This document shows, piece after piece, positions 5,784 to 5,935 of a stretch of 5,935 bases of DNA. A program made the position numbers and the translations under genes. Positions within the stretch are counted from its first letter, which is position 1; every line of letters starts with the position of its first letter. The DNA is from Candidatus Hodarchaeota archaeon (GTDB lineage Archaea > Asgardarchaeota > Heimdallarchaeia > Hodarchaeales > Hodarchaeaceae), in assembly GCA_016839665.1 (NCBI GenBank), contig JAEOTU010000146.1, positions 1-5,935 on the forward strand, written 5' to 3'. The notes under the pieces were generated by a model, which was given only the letters and a program-made list of their open reading frames with translations, did not search any database and had not been told where the DNA came from.

Positions 5784-5935
5784 ATGAAATCATTAAGTGA
5801 TGTATTACCATTGACAAAAAAGGGTAAAAAATTATCACTAAATAAGGAGGACTTGAAATCCTTCCCAGAATCTCGTAGGGACTTAACTGAGATTGAAGAG
5901 TTAAAATTATCGCTTGATAAATTGAAAACATTCCC
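5784..5935 (+). CDS. leucine-rich-repeat protein, N-terminal part (runs off the window)
   Basis: The frame opens with ATG at 5784, directly after a TGA, and continues to the window end (50 full codons). Residues 17-28 (L-S-L-N-K-E-D-L-K-S-F-P) and 40-51 (L-K-L-S-L-D-K-L-K-T-F-P, the last Pro incomplete at the edge) are two LRR turns. The L-K-S-F-P and L-K-T-F-P motifs are exactly 23 residues apart, the usual LRR period, with E-S-R-R-D-L-T-E-I-E-E as the variable helical part. LRR proteins mediate protein-protein contacts, and in Asgard archaea they are common and sometimes fused to small GTPases. What follows here lies outside the window. No good ribosome site precedes the ATG, and related sequence in another frame just upstream raises the chance that this gene is also damaged. 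Confidence 0.5.
   Translation, partial: MKSLSDVLPLTKKGKKLSLNKEDLKSFPESRRDLTEIEELKLSLDKLKTF

Noticed and set aside
5716..5931. Minus-strand hydrophobic open frame of 71 codons
   Set aside because: It is antisense to the LRR-like sequence. The hydrophobic character mirrors Lys/Glu/Asn-rich codons on the plus strand, and there is no promoter or ribosome site.
1..5935. CRISPR array, tRNA, rRNA, transposase or integrase
   Set aside because: No regularly spaced direct repeats, cloverleaf-like sequence, rRNA-like conserved segments or transposase motifs were seen on either strand. The repeated blocks found are all explained by the methyltransferase and promoter duplications.

Overview
The window is AT-rich (roughly 40% GC by eye, not counted) and looks archaeal. 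The best evidence is two near-identical promoter cores of the archaeal TATA type (CTTTTATACA on the minus strand), each about 46-51 bases upstream of a start codon, with GAGGTC-type ribosome binding sites between promoter and start. The protein content fits that: a membrane-anchored surface protein with many N-glycosylation sequons, W-N-x-T-Y propeller repeats, 23-residue leucine-rich repeats, and a TPR-HEPN fusion. This mix resembles Asgard-type archaeal genomes, but the lineage is an inference. No rRNA, tRNA, ribosomal protein or other phylogenetic marker is present.

Left edge (2-304, plus): the C-terminal end of an unrecognised helical protein, followed by a small hairpin. It converges with a run of four minus-strand genes covering 426-4619. 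Read in the direction of transcription these are: a TPR-HEPN protein (4619-3759); two tandem paralogous integral-membrane methyltransferases of the ICMT/PEMT superfamily (3626-2619 and 2564-1545), which are probably co-transcribed; and a signal-anchored, probably glycosylated extracellular protein (1436-426). The first methyltransferase and the surface protein have copies of the same promoter module. It consists of an upstream 14-mer, a TATA box at fixed spacing, and a GAGGTC ribosome binding site. The membrane methyltransferases and the surface protein may therefore be expressed together and act at the cell envelope.

Right part (about 4720-5935): this looks like a zone of rearranged and decaying repeat-protein genes. 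Two pieces of a W-N-x-T-Y beta-propeller protein lie head to head on opposite strands (4720-5064 minus, about 5020-5619 plus), as if one gene was broken by an inversion. They are followed by leucine-rich-repeat-like sequence in two reading frames (5579-5746 and 5784 to the window end). Nothing here can be called a wholly new system with confidence. The points most worth checking are the duplicated methyltransferase/promoter unit, the TPR-HEPN protein and the inverted propeller gene.
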